Of a stretch of DNA of 64,000 nt, positions 63,332 to 64,000 are shown piece by piece. The DNA is taken from the NCBI RefSeq assembly GCF_014203755.1, contig NZ_JACHJS010000001.1, forward strand, positions 2,852,001 through 2,916,000. The letters are read 5' to 3'. The position numbers were made by a program, and so were the translations under genes. The DNA is from Saccharothrix violaceirubra (GTDB taxonomy: Bacteria; Actinomycetota; Actinomycetes; Mycobacteriales; Pseudonocardiaceae). The number at the start of each line of letters is the position of its first letter. Positions within the stretch are counted from its first letter, which is position 1. The notes below the pieces were generated by a model. It was not told the DNA's origin. It did not search any database and saw nothing but the letters and a program-made list of their open reading frames with translations.

Positions 63332-64000
63332 TCAGGCGAGGTGGTCGACGAGCGCCTTGGCGATCACCGGGGCGCTCGCCGGGTTCTGGCCGGTGAGCAG
63401 CGGGCCGTCCTCGACGACGTGCGGCTGCCAGTTCGCCGTCGACCTGGTGAAGTCCGCGCCTCGCAGGACGAGGTCGTCCTCGAGCGAGAACAGCAGGTGG
63501 CGGGACAGGTCGAGTTCGTCGTCCTCGGTGTTGGAGAAGCCGGTGACGGTGCGCCCGGCCACGTAGGGGGTGCCGTCGGGGGACTTCACGTCGCGCAGGA
63601 TGCCGGGCGCGTGGCACACCATCGCGACCGGCGTCCCGGTGGCCAGGGCGTGTTCGACCATGCGGATCACCCGCGAATCGGCGGCCAGGTCCCACAGCAG
63701 GCCGTAGCCGCCGGGGAAGAACAGCGCGTCGAAGTCGCGGTGGTCGACGTCGGCCAGGACGTTGGTGTGGCGCACGGCCCGCATCCCGGCCGGGTCGTCG
63801 AGGAAGCGGTCGGTGTTCGCGGTGGTGAACGGCGCCTGCAGGCTGAGGTGGTCGATCGGCGCCTCACCGCCCAGGGGCGAGGCGAAGACGACCTCGAACC
63901 CCGCTTCGGTGAACACGTAGTAGGGAGTGGCGACCTCTTCGAACCAGGTGCCGGTCTTCTTCCCGCTGACGCCGAGGTCGGCGTGCGAGGACATGGTGAC
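63332..64000 (-). CDS. DJ-1/PfpI-family protein (HchA-like), 5' end outside window
   Basis: At least 222 residues. Family marks: 'SGKKTGTWFEEVATPYYVFTEAGFEV', 'FDALFFPGGYGLLWDLA', and the nucleophile elbow 'VAMVCHAPG'. These enzymes are glyoxalase III/chaperone or amidase-like. The ATG at 63994 is probably internal: homologues have about 10-15 more residues before 'TSH..LG.SGKKTG', and the codons before it (GTC ACC) remain open to the window edge. Confidence 0.83.
   Translation of the reverse strand, partial: VTMSSHADLGVSGKKTGTWFEEVATPYYVFTEAGFEVVFASPLGGEAPIDHLSLQAPFTTANTDRFLDDPAGMRAVRHTNVLADVDHRDFDALFFPGGYGLLWDLAADSRVIRMVEHALATGTPVAMVCHAPGILRDVKSPDGTPYVAGRTVTGFSNTEDDELDLSRHLLFSLEDDLVLRGADFTRSTANWQPHVVEDGPLLTGQNPASAPVIAKALVDHLA

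Noticed and set aside
1..64000. tRNA, rRNA, insertion sequence or integrase genes
   Set aside because: None could be recognised on either strand by cloverleaf, conserved rRNA strings or DDE/tyrosine recombinase motifs.

Overview
High-GC DNA (GC in most third codon positions, many GTG starts, SARP/AfsR, LuxR and StrR-type regulators) from a filamentous actinomycete. Gene content and repertoire suggest Pseudonocardiales (Saccharothrix/Lentzea/Actinosynnema-like); this placement is an inference from gene families, not from a marker gene.

Layout. (1) About 1-17.9 kb, plus strand: a nearly complete contractile injection system (CIS) of the Streptomyces type: Ig-like protein (cut by the window edge), DUF4255 terminator, AAA+ ATPase, sheath, tube, assembly protein, DUF6760, a 996-residue disordered protein, second tube protein, LysM hub, VgrG-like spike, PAAR tip, gp25, gpJ-like and gpI-like baseplate proteins, then a zinc-ribbon/transmembrane/lectin-like protein resembling CisA, an SDR that has lost its active site, and a LuxR regulator. 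Most genes overlap by 4 nt, so this is one transcription unit. (2) 18-23.3 kb, minus strand: two tandem AfsR/SARP-type regulators; the second lacks the C-terminal half of the first. (3) 23.7-25.2 kb: two small cytosolic proteins, one TY-Chap-like. (4) 25.6-32.2 kb: a lasso peptide cluster: StrR/ParB-like regulator, GtrA-like membrane protein, a 40-residue precursor with core GIGSQNPWDTAWLWD, cyclase, B2 protease, B1 recognition protein, a flavin-dependent tryptophan halogenase and a flavin reductase. The last five enzymes are translationally coupled. The product should be a tryptophan-rich, chlorinated (or brominated) lasso peptide.

(5) 32.2-38.6 kb: a divergent gene pair (membrane protein, minus; helicase-PLD-DUF5710 protein, plus) has been duplicated in tandem and the two copies have decayed reciprocally: copy 1 keeps the helicase and has a deleted, frameshifted membrane gene; copy 2 keeps the membrane gene and has only the helicase 5' end. 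The helicase resembles single-protein Mokosh-type anti-phage proteins. (6) 39-46 kb: secreted glycosidase-like protein, a three-gene roadblock-type set that may use a CTG start, and a minus-strand operon of EF-hand, isopropylmalate-dehydrogenase-like, isochorismatase-like and methyltransferase genes. (7) 46-64 kb: mostly secreted or stress-type single genes: crystallin-like protein, pentapeptide-repeat membrane protein, several alpha/beta hydrolases, AraC regulator, a membrane-bound HTH protein with a catalytically dead glycosidase-like outer domain, a 1108-residue subtilase, a DM13 protein, a lipoprotein, and a DJ-1/PfpI gene cut by the window end. Four strong GC hairpins mark transcript ends here. 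In-frame TTA codons occur in at least five genes, including the halogenase and the CIS-linked SDR, which hints at bldA-type control.
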